64,000 bases of DNA from Lineus longissimus (GCF_910592395.1 NC_088314.1:10914001-10978000), one strand, 5' to 3'. Shown: positions 51,301 to 53,983, numbered from the stretch's first letter. The notes: generated by a model not told the origin, from the letters alone. Program-made: numbers and translations.

Positions 51301-53983
51301 ATGTAACAGCCTTGGTTAGGTTTCTAAGTGAAGTCAGGCGGCAAGTTTACTGACATAGATCAGACTGATGTTTGATTTCTTACTATAATGGTATAAATTT
51401 GTCTGTATTACCTTACCTTATTATAAGGTATATCGAATGTCAATGAAAAACAGACTTCATATATCAATTTTAAGAGCATTCATTGATATTTGTCCTCCCA
51501 AGTAAGGCAATAGCCTGATCTACATCACAACTTTTGCTGAACCCGCCGCCTGGCTCTAACAAGCCAGTTGCTAGCCTGATTAGGTAATCAAGTTGTCAAA
51601 CACATAAATGGCTATATCTTCAAAATGGATATTACCTTTTCTGTATTGTATAAAGTGTTAGGTACACTTTTGAAATCGTCTTACAGCAGAAAATGGCAAA
51701 ATACCTGGAGTTATGGCCTTTAACCTGGATGAATTCCAAAGCACCAAATATCTATACGGTGAGTACAATGGCCCCTGGCCGTTTCATTTCGATGATATTT
51801 TTATGGTAGGTACTCCCAGTAAGGATACATCTCATATCCTACGAGTTTTTATTTGACCTAATTTACAAGGTGTGAGTAGGCCATTTGAGTGTAACTATGG
51901 CACTTTTCTTAACAGCCTAAGCTATGAACATGAAATAATCTTTACACAGGTCTCCCTATGTCAGGAAACCTCTGACTTTTTTATTTTACCTACTTTTCAA
52001 GGTTAAAGAGGTCAAATGGGTAAAATTGGCCGATTGAGAGTAACAATGGTACGTTTCTTAACAACTTGACACTTAGTACACATGACTCTCTAGGTCAAAA
52101 AACCTCTGACACCGAATTTCGGTCCAATATAATTCTTGACTTGGCTACCTGGTAGCCGAAACAGGTCCTATTACTCCAAAACTGATGATCAAATTGCAAC
52201 CCAACTTCCGGTGATTATGTATCTATATACTCTTATCAATATCCCTAATTTTCACTTTAATCCCATGACAAATATGGCTGCCAGGCCACCATCTTGAAAA
52301 TCCAATGAAATCCTATTACTCCTTATCTTTTGAATAGATGTCAACCAATTTCCATGTGACATGTACACTCTTCAGTAACCCTGAAATTCTGTTAATTTTA
52401 TAATGCTATTATTCTATACTTAGATGGTACCGGTAATTTTCTTTTGTGCCATTGAGCCGAGAAGAAGAATATTATTCAATGGAATCAGAACTGGTGAAAC
52501 TAGCCAGAAACTGTTCTCTCCATATCCACTGCAAATGACATCCATTACATTGTCAGAGGTGAGCACATGGTCCCTGGACCATTTCATTAAAGCGTAGCGG
52601 CAATGCTTTGTTTATTATATACCGTGTCAGAGATGATAGCCGCAATGGCTAATCAGGGAGAACACAGGAGATGTGATAAAAGATCCAAAATTTAACAATG
52701 TTTATTGCTAGAAGTGCATTTTGTTGCACCCCTCATTCTGAAGTTGGGCGGGGGCGCACAAATGCGTGCCTTAAAAGACAAGGCCTGCTTCAACTTGTGA
52801 TCGCACTCATTATATGAAGTTATATGTACAATCAGATGGACCGAGCAAAGCTCTCAGGCCACTTCGGTTTTTTAAAAATATGGCACACCTCCATCATGGA
52901 AATCTTTCTTAGCTCAGTTTTGTGACGGAATATTTATATAAACTGTCCCAGAACAGAAAACTTAGCATCTCTACATTCAGCTGAGCGCCAGGCCCATAGG
53001 CCTCTTGTCATTTTATTTCGTTTTATTTTCATATTTGAGCTACTTCTTGGTCTCTAGGTGGCCACGTTATTTGCTATTTCGAAGCTAATGGTTTCAGCAA
53101 GAGTGAGAAAAGTTTGATGTTGGGTGTTGGAAATAAGGAAACATGACACATCTCACAGGTTTTTGATTTGACCTACTTTTCAAGATCAAAGAGAAATACA
53201 GAATGTAAGCATCAAGATTTCTATGATCTGATTGACTGCTGCAATATGCCATAGTGCTGTTACAAAATAGTTCACGTAAACTTTGCATTTTACGAAAAAA
53301 ACTGCAATATGCCATAGTGCTGTAACAAAATAGTTCACGTAAACTTTGCATTTTACGAAAAAAATTGGAATCCTGAAATAATTTCAGATTACAATACTTT
53401 AAAAAAAATCAAACTAATGCTATTTTTCTGGCTTTTGAGCTGTTTTAAATACCATGACATAAATTTTCGATAGCAGACTAGGACCACCTCACAACACTCG
53501 TATCACTGCGCAGGAGTATGGTCTCCATATCTCATGAATCCAACTATACCCAGAGAGCAGTTACCGTGTTAATACAGGCTGTATAATGTATGCTTATTTG
53601 CGGCCTATCTGCCGACACAGAATTACTTAGAGTGTACCAAATGCATGGTGTCTCTCCATGTATACAGTGATGATTTGCCAGTAAGGCAAAGAGTTGAGCT
53701 CATGGTCCATGGATCATGCTGTGGTTAAGATAGTGGTTAATGCAGATTATGTTATAGATGTTGGTTCATTTAAAGCAACAATTGTTTTTGTCTCCAGTAT
53801 CCATCCCATTGCGTGCTCTTGTATCGAGTTGTTTGTGAACCATGCCAGCCTGGTACGCCCTCTAGGTGATGGAGGAAAAATGAGACTAGCAGCCGACTTT
53901 GCCCAAATGGAGCTTGGGATATCACCACTTTGCCGACGCGTTTCAGATCTTGGAAAACACTACAGACTTCTTAGGGCATTCAG
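1005..53983 (+). CDS. COG5: COG5, conserved oligomeric Golgi complex subunit 5 (11 internal exons, partial at both ends)
   Basis: COG5 is part of lobe B (COG5-8) of the Golgi tethering complex, which helps retrograde vesicles dock at Golgi membranes; it is a cytosolic peripheral membrane protein of the CATCHR family. The spliced frame joins 1005-1256, 2106-2459, 3318-3399, 4219-4411, 6480-6641, 13201-13300, 20332-20442, 30944-31006, 34025-34128, 43962-44093 and 53798-53983: 1739 nt, about 580 codons, no stop. Recognisable family stretches are [94 protein letters not shown] and [15 protein letters not shown]. Human COG5 is about 840 residues, so roughly 150 N-terminal and 100 C-terminal residues lie outside the window. 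All introns are GT-AG. Introns grow to 10.5 kb through mobile-element insertion, but no exon is interrupted. Confidence 0.95.
1687..1943. mobile_element. piggyBac-type MITE
   Basis: A 257-bp element bounded by inverted ends CCCTTTCAGGAC and GTCCTGAAAGGG and flanked on both sides by TTAA (1683-1686 and 1944-1947). TTAA duplication with CCC-starting inverted ends is the hallmark of piggyBac elements. It has no coding capacity, so it is non-autonomous. It lies in the COG5 intron between exons 1 and 2. Confidence 0.75.
2106..2459 (+). CDS. COG5: COG5 exon 2 of this window
   Basis: 118 codons, phase 0 at both ends. The acceptor is TTTTTTCAG and the donor GTATCT. It reads [18 protein letters not shown] through [16 protein letters not shown] low-complexity G/Q/K segment ([10 protein letters not shown]) replaces the equally variable linker seen in other COG5 proteins. 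Confidence 0.95.
2620..2890 (+). repeat. single decayed monomer of the 301-bp array family
   Basis: Contains the family landmarks in order: a 'GTACACATGA-CCC' segment, the core TTGGCCACCAGGGGGCCAA at about 2705, 'AGTGTGATATCTC', a TAGTAGGTACTTTTAGCAA-like segment and a 'TTTTGACCTCC' segment. The nuclear-receptor-like direct repeat is degraded here. No element ends are visible, so it is an old fragment. Confidence 0.65.
3318..3399 (+). CDS. COG5: COG5 exon 3 of this window
   Basis: 82 nt encoding [20 protein letters not shown] and on to AAAS, starting in phase 0 and leaving one base of a split Gly codon. The acceptor is TTTCAG and the donor is a strong GTAAGA. It aligns with the family segment that follows the HICFI motif. 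Confidence 0.93.
3400..4218. other. intron between COG5 exons 3 and 4
   Basis: 819 bp of A+T-rich sequence in which I recognise no element, RNA gene or exon-like segment. Confidence 0.5.
4219..4411 (+). CDS. COG5: COG5 exon 4 of this window
   Basis: 193 nt. It completes the split Gly codon and reads [20 protein letters not shown] on to GAEKEIF, leaving two bases of an Asp codon. The acceptor is CTCCTAG and the donor GTAAGT. The first half is nearly invariant in the family; the second half is variable. Confidence 0.95.
4445..4566. mobile_element. short foldback element (about 122 bp)
   Basis: Two arms of about 35 bp are imperfect reverse complements: TTGGTGATATGAATAAAG then AGTAAATGCTTTTA on the left, TAAAAGCATTTGCTAG then CTTTATTCATATCACCCAA on the right, with about 50 bp between. 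No clear target duplication is seen. It abuts the 5' end of a B-type element at 4567. Confidence 0.6.
4567..4760 (+). repeat. 5' fragment of a B-type (AGCTCAGCTG) element
   Basis: Starts TAGCTCAGCTGACGAAGTCA and can form the family's 5' hairpin (AGCTCAGCTGAC ... GTCAGCAGAGCT). It continues with the 'GGTGTC-ATCC-TCCATCCATC' and 'CATTTTGCAACCATAAGACC' segments also seen at 49395 and 61801. The 3' limit is approximate and no matching 3' end is found nearby. Confidence 0.6.
5391..5944. mobile_element. mariner/Tc1-like MITE
   Basis: 554 bp flanked by TA dinucleotides. The ends CAGGGTGGTCC and GGACCACACTT lie at the tips of long imperfect inverted repeats of about 110 bp, sharing for example CAGATACTTCCACTACCAGG with its complement near 5900. 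There is no transposase frame. TA flanks plus a CAGGGTGGYCC end suggest the mariner/Tc1 superfamily. Confidence 0.65.
6480..6641 (+). CDS. COG5: COG5 exon 5 of this window
   Basis: 162 nt. It completes Asp and reads [20 protein letters not shown] then [15 protein letters not shown], ending with two bases of a Ser codon. The acceptor is CATTTCAG and the donor GTATAT. A very characteristic COG5 segment. Confidence 0.95.
7149..8735 (+). mobile_element. array-type element, E1 subfamily (about 5 tandem monomers)
   Basis: Starts after a T-run with GGCTCACGGTAGGGGAGTC and a CGTCGTCCGTCG segment. It ends ACGGTGAGCACAATGGCC, then a GC hairpin and TTTCATT. The body is a tandem array: the core TTGGCCACYAGGGGGCCAAA recurs at 7316, 7617, about 8193 and 8503, with one unit lacking it by deletion near 7915. 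Each unit also carries AAGGTCACAGAGGTCAAAT or a variant (7461, 7763, 8036, 8336). No protein is encoded. The 5' GCTCACCGTA (here with a C-to-G change) is complementary to the 3' TACGGTGAGC. It lies in the same orientation as COG5. Confidence 0.8.
8736..8853 (+). repeat. array monomer fragment, left part (continues at 10018-10060)
   Basis: Contains the TTATGGTAGCTATTACTAGC-like segment, a GAGGTCACGGAGGTCAAATG repeat and 'GTGGCATGTTTTT'. It stops at the start of the element at 8854 and its natural continuation, 'TAACCACTGTGGCTATGAAC', appears right after that element's end at 10018. It is therefore an older array element split by a younger relative. Confidence 0.7.
8854..10017 (+). mobile_element. 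array-type element, E2 subfamily, young copy 1
   Basis: 1.16 kb. The 5' end TAGCTCACCTC forms a perfect 10-bp-stem hairpin with GAGGTGAGCT; the 3' end is ATGAGGTGAGCACAATGGCC followed by TGGCCATTTCATT. Three monomers at 301-bp spacing have their cores at 9100, 9401 and 9702. Direct repeats AAGGTCACAGAGGTCAAATG lie near 9248 and 9547, with a variant near 9858. A (GTC)n run sits near the 5' end. By eye it is about 99% identical to 36236-37414 outside the microsatellite. No open frame is credible, so it must depend on proteins supplied in trans. Confidence 0.85.
8908..8967. repeat. (GTC)n microsatellite, about 20 units
   Basis: A pure GTC/TCG run inside the 5' part of the E2 element. The related older copy at 54911 has only short CGTCCGTC seeds at this place, so the run expanded within the young lineage. 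Open frames through it (poly-Ser, poly-Asp, poly-Thr) are artefacts. Confidence 0.9.
10060..13140. other. intron remainder before COG5 exon 6
   Basis: About 3 kb with no recognised gene. Two A+T-rich blocks near 10600-10960 resemble each other (GACGATTTGTAAGCTCTC-like and GGAGGATTTGTGAACACTC-like). The 11280-11720 stretch is rich in TTCGCG / CGCGAA motifs of the kind often found in DNA-transposon debris, but I find no clean ends. A G-run lies at about 12101-12117. Confidence 0.4.
13201..13300 (+). CDS. COG5: COG5 exon 6 of this window
   Basis: 100 nt. It completes Ser and reads [20 protein letters not shown] on to YAVKCEQL, ending in phase 0. The acceptor is TTTTCAG; the donor GTAAGT is followed about 140 bp downstream by an array of similar donor-like sequences (13440-13685). 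The preceding intron (6642-13200) is 6.6 kb. Confidence 0.94.
13440..13685 (+). repeat. tandem repeat, about 45-bp unit, each with a splice-donor-like GGTAAGT
   Basis: About five to six degenerate copies of a unit reading CTGGTAAGTCTCCCCTCACT, then TGACCTGTCACTGAGTTCA. GGTAAGT is intact at about 13444, 13490, 13535 and 13663. The array begins about 140 bp after the genuine COG5 donor at 13301 and resembles the sequence between (CTCCCCTCACTTGACCTG near 13337). Confidence 0.8.
14081..14265 (+). repeat. left inverted terminal repeat of the DIRS element
   Basis: Starts ATTTTATGTCGTTCATAC. Its inner about 175 bp are roughly 95% identical to the reverse complement of the right end, the main difference being a two-base CTCTAC/CCTAC change near the tip and a few substitutions. 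Confidence 0.88.
14745..16180 (+). pseudogene. DIRS gag-like frame, one in-frame TGA, 3' end replaced
   Basis: From ATG at 14745 ([19 protein letters not shown], a basic start) the frame is open to 15543, where TGA interrupts it, and stays open in the same frame to the breakpoint at 16180. The first 260 residues are Pro/Gly/Ser-rich; the second part contains [20 protein letters not shown] and [13 protein letters not shown], which recur in the fragment at 26077-26320. The function of DIRS gag-like proteins is presumed to be nucleoprotein assembly; no zinc knuckle is visible. The upstream stretch 14586-14744 is also open in frame, so an earlier start is possible. Confidence 0.75.
16181..16749 (+). 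mobile_element. truncated GGGATCACGTCC MITE replacing part of the DIRS element
   Basis: Begins GGGATCACGTCCAAATTCCG, then segments nearly identical to 34194-34750 (for example CCCTACAGTATTTCGCCTGC, AGCGTCCACCAGGTTTAAAC, and ACGATCTTGAT at its end). Its right terminal part is missing. The DIRS frame stops before it in the gag-like C-terminus and resumes after it at the first catalytic motif of RT (DAYLHVPV), so everything encoding the RT N-terminus has been lost. Confidence 0.75.
16750..17808 (+). pseudogene. DIRS reverse transcriptase and RNase H, N-terminally truncated
   Basis: From 16750 the frame reads [20 protein letters not shown], then [20 protein letters not shown] and the catalytic YLDD at about 16932. 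RNase H follows with [11 protein letters not shown], an ILEMQ Glu motif and LFSDNSTV (about 17425-17640). Near 17740 a one-base shift moves the [11 protein letters not shown] end motif to another frame, which closes at TAG 17806; a Trp codon is likely ancestral there. RT copies element RNA into DNA and RNase H removes the template. RT motifs before DAY are absent. Confidence 0.85.
17809..19256 (+). pseudogene. DIRS linker and tyrosine recombinase, frameshifted with in-frame stop
   Basis: The frame after TAG ([20 protein letters not shown] ...) continues to about 18230. The recombinase then needs two more frame changes (near 18230 and 18555). Its core shows the first catalytic Arg in ATAQRRSEL (about 18680), HEIR (about 19070) and a tyrosine-bearing SQYYMRD (about 19180). 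A TAA at 19134 separates HEIR from the tyrosine motif; the frame continues open to TAG 19254. YR recombinases insert circular DIRS DNA without target duplication. The copy cannot make an active enzyme. Confidence 0.85.
19762..19858 (+). repeat. internal complementary region (ICR) of the DIRS element
   Basis: 19762-19803 is an exact 42-nt reverse complement of the element's left tip (14081-14122). 19804-19858 is the reverse complement of the right tip (20057-20108, 52 nt without mismatch). The two tips are thus joined here in complementary form, as in DIRS-1 where the ICR templates circle closure. Confidence 0.9.
19915..20109 (-). repeat. right inverted terminal repeat of the DIRS element
   Basis: Reverse complement of the left ITR over about 175 bp, then a tip specific to the right end (GAACTAATAAAATGACATTT, then CCACAGGAAATG). 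It ends about 220 bp before COG5 exon 7. Confidence 0.87.
20332..20442 (+). CDS. COG5: COG5 exon 7 of this window
   Basis: 37 codons, phase 0 at both ends, with acceptor TTGTTCCAG and donor GTAAAA. It reads [20 protein letters not shown] on to YQFHQVVTK. It sits only about 220 bp downstream of the DIRS element's right end. Confidence 0.94.
20443..21038. other. intron between COG5 exon 7 and the LINE
   Basis: About 600 bp of A+T-rich sequence; nothing recognised. Confidence 0.5.
21254..24896 (-). pseudogene. LINE ORF2: 2A-like leader, AP endonuclease, reverse transcriptase
   Basis: From 24896 on the minus strand: a hydrophobic leader of about 150 residues, the DIEINPGP motif, an AP-like endonuclease with [26 protein letters not shown] and SDHCPV, then RT with [42 protein letters not shown] and the catalytic FADD, and a C-terminal C-x2-C...H...C motif (CQFC, HYFFDC). 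The endonuclease nicks target DNA and RT primes from the nick. Breaks: a frameshift near 23478 (before the linker [11 protein letters not shown]), a frameshift near 22660 (just after DRVSHKA), and an in-frame TAA at about 22247-22249. All catalytic motifs are otherwise intact. Confidence 0.88.
24426..24449 (-). other. 2A-like ribosome-skipping motif DIEINPGP in LINE ORF2
   Basis: Residues 150-157 of ORF2 read DIEINPGP, preceded by LKLSG. This fits the D-[VI]-E-x-N-P-G-P consensus at which ribosomes release the upstream chain after the NPG glycine and resume with proline. Such motifs are known from APE-type LINEs of marine invertebrates. It separates the hydrophobic leader from the endonuclease. 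Confidence 0.85.
25127..25420 (-). pseudogene. LINE ORF1, C-terminal fragment
   Basis: An open frame from the truncation point (reading ...[20 protein letters not shown]) to the stop at 25127. [20 protein letters not shown] then [15 protein letters not shown] matches the C-terminal domain found in LINE ORF1 proteins and the baculovirus FP-like family, which bind RNA. The N-terminal part (coiled coil or zinc fingers) is absent because the insertion is 5'-truncated. Confidence 0.7.
25486..26320 (+). pseudogene. DIRS fragment: left tip joined to gag-like sequence
   Basis: 25486-25520 repeats the left tip of the DIRS element (ATTTTATGTCGTTCATAC ... CAGACT). The rest of the left ITR is missing and the sequence runs straight into G+C-rich gag-like DNA. 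26077-26320 encodes relatives of the complete copy's segment ([20 protein letters not shown], then [12 protein letters not shown] and a stop). It ends near 26320 in A+T-rich sequence. It is a separate, more diverged copy. Confidence 0.8.
26321..26936. other. intron sequence between DIRS fragment and BEL element
   Basis: No gene. 26820-26940 contains two direct copies of a GACTTAAG...TTAATGAATA-like motif, ending GAATACGGGGCC, which resembles the tip of a MITE, but I find no partner end. Confidence 0.35.
26930..27746 (-). pseudogene. BEL/Pao reverse transcriptase remnant
   Basis: Starts with FWELESIGI and [20 protein letters not shown], then after a frame change the RT core with [24 protein letters not shown] and [20 protein letters not shown]. 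The region that should hold the first catalytic Asp reads LLSKAFLQI (Asp lost with a small deletion). The YVDD box is altered to [10 protein letters not shown]. It is catalytically dead as well as frameshifted near 27560. Confidence 0.82.
27758..28605 (-). repeat. tandem array, C subfamily, three units of about 275-290 bp
   Basis: Three units begin near 27758, 28039 and 28312. On the minus strand each carries TTTGGCCACCAGGGGGCCAA (or a variant), then AAATTTTTATGGTAGACTAA, then GGTACACGATATATCACCCG and GGTTTTTAGTTT. These are recognisably the same landmarks, in the same order, as the 301-bp monomers on the + strand elsewhere. In place of the AGGTCA repeats it has a second G-rich box, CCATAGGGGGCGCTTCC. 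It interrupts the BEL remnant; the end near 28605-28800 is unclear. Confidence 0.75.
28992..30174 (-). pseudogene. BEL/Pao gag remnant
   Basis: Reading from 30174: [20 protein letters not shown] and a helical stretch, then in other frames [20 protein letters not shown] (the typical start of the DUF1759 gag domain), [27 protein letters not shown] and [19 protein letters not shown], then [20 protein letters not shown] and a Cys/His cluster (CRLCQKIHH) near 29110. At least three frame changes separate the pieces (about 29990-29850, 29690, 29455). Gag would build the particle. Confidence 0.78.
30944..31006 (+). CDS. COG5: COG5 exon 8 of this window
   Basis: 21 codons, phase 0 at both ends: [20 protein letters not shown] plus E. 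Acceptor CTTTCCAG, donor GTAGGA. It is small, but its place, phase and similarity to the family segment before the MENAVQPLL-type motif make it secure. It follows the 10.5-kb intron. Confidence 0.88.
31007..31300. other. intron start after COG5 exon 8
   Basis: Includes 31060-31130, with GATATGTACCAAGTTTCAAG and TGATAGCTCCAGCAGTTAC, phrases that recur in the array families; otherwise nothing recognised. Confidence 0.35.
31300..31510 (+). repeat. array monomer fragment
   Basis: Shows GGAGACCAAATTTCGGTCTG, AAAAAGTGCTATATCTCACT, ACATGACATATCACACAGG and TCAAGGTCACAGAGGTCAAA in monomer order. The GGCCACCAGGGGG core is eroded (GCATAGTGGCGAAAA). No element ends. Confidence 0.6.
32459..33735 (+). mobile_element. 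array-type element, E1 subfamily, with a MITE in its 3' hairpin
   Basis: Starts TTGGCTCACCGTAGGGGAGT and ends GCGGTGAGCACAATGACCCC / CCTGGCCGTTTCATT, the end being split by the insertion at 33591-33715. Monomer cores lie near 32645, 33073 and 33369, and AAGGTCACAGAGGTCAAATG near 33215. The 5' GCTCACCGTA pairs with the 3' GCGGTGAGC (one change). Same orientation as COG5, in the intron before exon 9. Confidence 0.78.
33591..33715. mobile_element. 125-bp MITE nested in the terminal hairpin of an array element
   Basis: Inverted ends of about 26 bp: TCCGGTTGTTAGAAAGCATG then TTAGC on the left; GCTAACATGCTTTCTAACAA then CTGGG on the right. CCCTGG occurs on both sides (33585-33590 and 33716-33721), a possible 6-bp duplication of the host hairpin. 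Superfamily not assigned. Confidence 0.7.
34025..34128 (+). CDS. COG5: COG5 exon 9 of this window
   Basis: 104 nt in phase 0, [20 protein letters not shown] then [14 protein letters not shown], leaving two bases. The acceptor follows a run of ten T (TTTTTCAG) and the donor is GTGAGT. It matches the conserved DAIEAIIITMHQEDFS-type segment. Confidence 0.94.
34194..35215. mobile_element. GGGATCACGTCC MITE, fuller copy (1.02 kb)
   Basis: Left end TAA-GGGATCACGT, right end CGTGCGGATTTCGGACGTGA then TCCC. The left end of the other copy (16181: GGGATCACGTCCAAATTCCG) is the complement of this right end, which fixes the inverted terminal repeat; here the left repeat has an internal deletion after ACGT. 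It is rich in CGAATATTCGC motifs near the ends. Both copies sit after CTAA. A PIF/Harbinger origin (3-bp TAA duplication, GG-start) is possible but the right flank reads AAA, so this is weak. No transposase. Confidence 0.6.
35216..36160. other. intron sequence
   Basis: No recognised gene. A short repetition of GTAGTCTGTA (35693-35725) and two related blocks ('TTGGGGTGGGAGCGG...GATTAATTTTGGGCCCGAT' near 35475 and 'GGGATGGGAGAGG...GATATTAGGCCCGAT' near 35625) suggest an old local duplication. Confidence 0.4.
36164..36232 (+). repeat. two orphan 3' ends of the array family
   Basis: ATTGGCCCCTGCCCGTTTCA at about 36164-36184 and AATAGCCCCTGGCCATTTCA then TT at about 36206-36230 are copies of the array element's terminal hairpin, without bodies. 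A complete E2 element begins immediately after. Confidence 0.6.
36236..37414 (+). mobile_element. array-type element, E2 subfamily, young copy 2
   Basis: Same structure as 8854-10017: 5' hairpin AGCTCACCTC/GAGGTGAGCT, (GTC)n, three monomer cores (36496, 36797, 37098), direct repeats AAGGTCACAGAGGTCAAATG near 36642 and 36943, 3' end ATGAGGTGAGCACAATGGCC then TGGCCATTTCATT. By my reading only about ten substitutions separate the two copies outside the microsatellite. Same orientation as COG5. Confidence 0.85.
36290..36373. repeat. (GTC)n microsatellite, about 28 units
   Basis: The longer homologue of the run at 8908-8967, at the same place in the E2 element. Poly-Arg and poly-Ser open frames across it are artefacts. 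Confidence 0.9.
37415..38470. other. intron sequence
   Basis: About 1.05 kb with no recognised gene or element. Confidence 0.45.
38476..38500 (-). repeat. (AAATTC)n run, possible LINE 3' tail
   Basis: Four repeats of AAATTC followed by TTTATTACT. Read on the minus strand it is AATAAA-like sequence followed by a (GAATTT)n tail, a form seen at LINE 3' ends. Whether it belongs to the LINE fragment at 39282 is not clear. Confidence 0.4.
39282..39629 (-). pseudogene. C-terminal fragment of a second non-LTR retrotransposon
   Basis: 115 codons ending with [20 protein letters not shown], then [20 protein letters not shown] and a tyrosine. The R/H-L-x-I-E/K-T-G-R-...-C-x2-C-...-E-D-x-F-H-F-L-x-x-C-P pattern is the usual C-terminal motif of APE-type LINE ORF2 proteins. 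No RT is found upstream (it would lie at 39630 and above), where a palindrome sits instead. Confidence 0.7.
39721..39919. repeat. 199-bp perfect palindrome (97-bp arms, 5-bp loop)
   Basis: 39721-39817 and 39823-39919 are exact reverse complements over all 97 bases, around the loop GCGTT. The sequence CGCGTTG occurs both just outside the left arm (39714-39720) and at the centre, a microhomology that fits a template-switch or snap-back origin. It could extrude as a cruciform. No element ends or target duplication are apparent. Confidence 0.92.
39920..41340. other. intron sequence
   Basis: No recognised gene. The part from about 40700 to 41340 could be further, unrecognisable Penelope-type sequence, since it precedes the GIY-YIG fragment, but no RT motif is visible in any frame. 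Confidence 0.35.
41371..42293 (+). pseudogene. Penelope-like element GIY-YIG endonuclease, split by a MITE
   Basis: 41371-41531 reads [10 protein letters not shown]...[10 protein letters not shown], a stop, then [20 protein letters not shown]. After the insertion 41555-42148 the domain resumes at 42174 with [20 protein letters not shown] then [11 protein letters not shown]. This is the GIY-YIG-type nuclease of Penelope elements: Y-K-I-x-C, Y-x-G-E-T-x-R-x-L, E-H-K, and the terminal R-E-A-I-x-I-x-x-x-x-P-x-L-N-R-D-x-G pattern. The family couples this nuclease to a reverse transcriptase, which is not seen here. Nonsense codons make it dead. Confidence 0.75.
41555..42148. mobile_element. Mutator-like MITE with 9-bp target duplication
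   Basis: 594 bp with terminal inverted repeats of about 120 bp (GCTGAAAGGGTGGATGTCGT at the left tip; its complement at the right tip; only a few mismatches). It is flanked by the 9-bp direct repeat CTCAGTTGA (41546-41554 and 42149-42157). Long TIRs with a 9-bp duplication point to the Mutator superfamily. No transposase. It sits inside the Penelope GIY-YIG remnant. Confidence 0.85.
42563..43506 (+). mobile_element. array-type element, divergent subfamily
   Basis: Starts after a T-run with AGCTCACATGGGCGAGCTTA and a CGTCCGTCTGTCCGTCCGTC stretch. It ends CCCATGTGAGCACAATGTCC then CCAGGACATTTCATT. The 5' GCTCACATGGG is exactly complementary to the 3' CCCATGTGAGC (11 bp), and the terminal hairpin is AATGTCC/GGACATT instead of AATGGCC/GGCCATT. 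The body has degenerate AGGTCA pairs (for example CAAGGTCAGAAAGGTCAAAC near 43208), but the CCACCAGGGGG core is replaced by CTCCAGGCGGCCATCTTC. Confidence 0.78.
43962..44093 (+). CDS. COG5: COG5 exon 10 of this window
   Basis: 132 nt. It completes Ser and reads [20 protein letters not shown] then [20 protein letters not shown] and on to IMD, leaving two bases. Acceptor TTGTTTTAG, donor GTAAGC. The [14 protein letters not shown] motif is diagnostic of COG5. Confidence 0.95.
44094..45495. other. intron sequence after COG5 exon 10
   Basis: 1.4 kb with no recognised gene or repeat family. Confidence 0.45.
45498..46235. mobile_element. pogo/Tigger-like MITE, copy A
   Basis: 738 bp flanked by TA (45496-45497 and 46236-46237). 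Ends CAGTACAACCTCTCTATTGC and, complemented, CAGTAGACCGACACCTCTAC; further TIR-like GGACACC repeats lie near both ends. CAGT-start, TA duplication and the ACCTC...CGGACACC pattern fit the pogo/Tigger branch of Tc1/mariner. An open stretch of 86 codons on the minus strand (45549-45809) is shared with copy B but shows no sign of selection. Confidence 0.72.
46270..46360 (+). repeat. 5'-end fragment of an AGCTCA-type element
   Basis: TTTTTAGCTCATCCTGGCAT then 'GTTCGTTAGCGTTTTGTGACCACTGGGGCTAGATCGCTGAAACTTGGCATGA'-type sequence broken by mutation (the usual 'AACTTGGTACACATG' landmark is recognisable). It is only about 90 bp before the next AGCTCA start. Confidence 0.5.
46376..46434 (+). repeat. 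5' hairpin of another AGCTCA-type element
   Basis: TTTAGCTCAACAGAGTCAAC then TGAGCTAGTCAAATAC. AGCTCA and TGAGCT pair, and 'GAGCTAGTCAAATA' is also found in the B element at 61801. It is cut short by the SINE-like sequence that follows. Confidence 0.5.
46435..46553 (-). repeat. tRNA-derived SINE (minus strand)
   Basis: The minus strand reads GTGGCATAGTGGTTAGAGCA (A-box-like) then CAGGCTCTTAGTCAGGAGGT and GGGTTCAATTC (B box), followed by a tail with GTGCCCTTGAGCAAGGCAC. The pol III boxes and a tRNA-Lys-like anticodon arm are clear, but there is no acceptor stem, so this is a SINE head, not a functional tRNA. Confidence 0.7.
46554..47196. other. spacer between the two pogo-like MITEs
   Basis: About 640 bp of A+T-rich sequence with nothing recognised. 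Confidence 0.45.
47199..47994. mobile_element. pogo/Tigger-like MITE, copy B (inverted relative to A)
   Basis: 796 bp flanked by TA (47197-47198 and 47995-47996), ends CAGTAGAACCTCCCTTAGCG and, complemented, CAGTACAACCTCTCTATTGT. It is the reverse complement of copy A through most of its length, so 45498-47994 is a large inverted repeat with a 963-bp spacer. Confidence 0.72.
49395..51068 (+). mobile_element. B-type element (AGCTCAGCTG / CAGCTGAGC), 1.67 kb
   Basis: Starts TAGCTCAGCTGTCTAAGTCA with a hairpin to GCCGAGCT, then a (CCAT)n-rich stretch. It ends AACTCAGCTGAGCGCCAGGC then CCTTGGGCCTCTTG. The empty site is known from 8565-8600 (GTGACTTGTTTTTGATGATA), so both ends are fixed: insertion fell in the T-run. 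The 5' GCTCAGCTG is complementary to the 3' CAGCTGAGC. The roughly 1.2-kb interior has no credible gene. Confidence 0.8.
51169..51719. mobile_element. TTAA-flanked (piggyBac-like) MITE, 551 bp
   Basis: TTAA on both sides (51165-51168 and 51720-51723). Inverted ends AGGCCAAGACTCCTGGT and ACCTGGAGTTATGGCCT (complement AGGCCATAACTCCAGGT). The uninterrupted sequence is seen near 8665 (ATGTTTCTTAACCAGGATGA), which confirms the target TTAA. The ends differ from the CCC-type ends of the MITE at 1687. Confidence 0.78.
52955..53008 (+). repeat. 3'-end fragment of a B-type element
   Basis: TTCAGCTGAGCGCCAGGCCC then ATAGGCCTCTTGTC: the B-type 3' end with hairpin AGGCC/GGCCT. A 5' partner is not seen between 52590 and here. 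Confidence 0.6.
53040..53180 (+). repeat. degraded array monomer fragment
   Basis: Contains a 'GGTCTCTAGGTGGCCACG' relic and 'GACACATCTCACAGGTTTTT' then 'GATTTGACCTACTTTTCAAG', which are monomer landmarks. Ends are not defined. Confidence 0.5.
53231..53366 (+). repeat. tandem duplication, two copies of about 67 bp
   Basis: The unit CTGCAATATGCCATAGTGCT ... CATTTTACGAAAAAAA occurs twice in a row with a single difference (GTTAC/GTAAC), so the duplication is recent. It lies about 430 bp before COG5 exon 11. Confidence 0.85.
53798..53983 (+). CDS. COG5: COG5 exon 11 of this window (last one found)
   Basis: 186 nt. It completes Ser and reads [20 protein letters not shown], then [20 protein letters not shown] and [13 protein letters not shown], leaving two bases of an Arg codon. 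Acceptor GTCTCCAG, donor GTATGA. It should be followed by an exon encoding the conserved C-terminal segment (PLLFQ..., then WLDDHPSEKDR-like), which I do not find before 64000. Confidence 0.95.

Larger units (their letters stand above)
48317..51785 (+). mobile_element. E1 array element inserted in the outer element, itself twice interrupted
   Basis: 5' end GGCTCACCGTAGGGGAGTC, 3' end ACGGTGAGTACAATGGCCCC then TGGCCGTTTCATT. Monomer cores near 48706, 49007 and 49325; AAGGTCACAGAGGTCAAATG near 48550 and 49156. It is interrupted by a B element (49395-51068) and a TTAA-flanked MITE (51169-51719). With both removed it matches 7149-8735 closely. Confidence 0.78.
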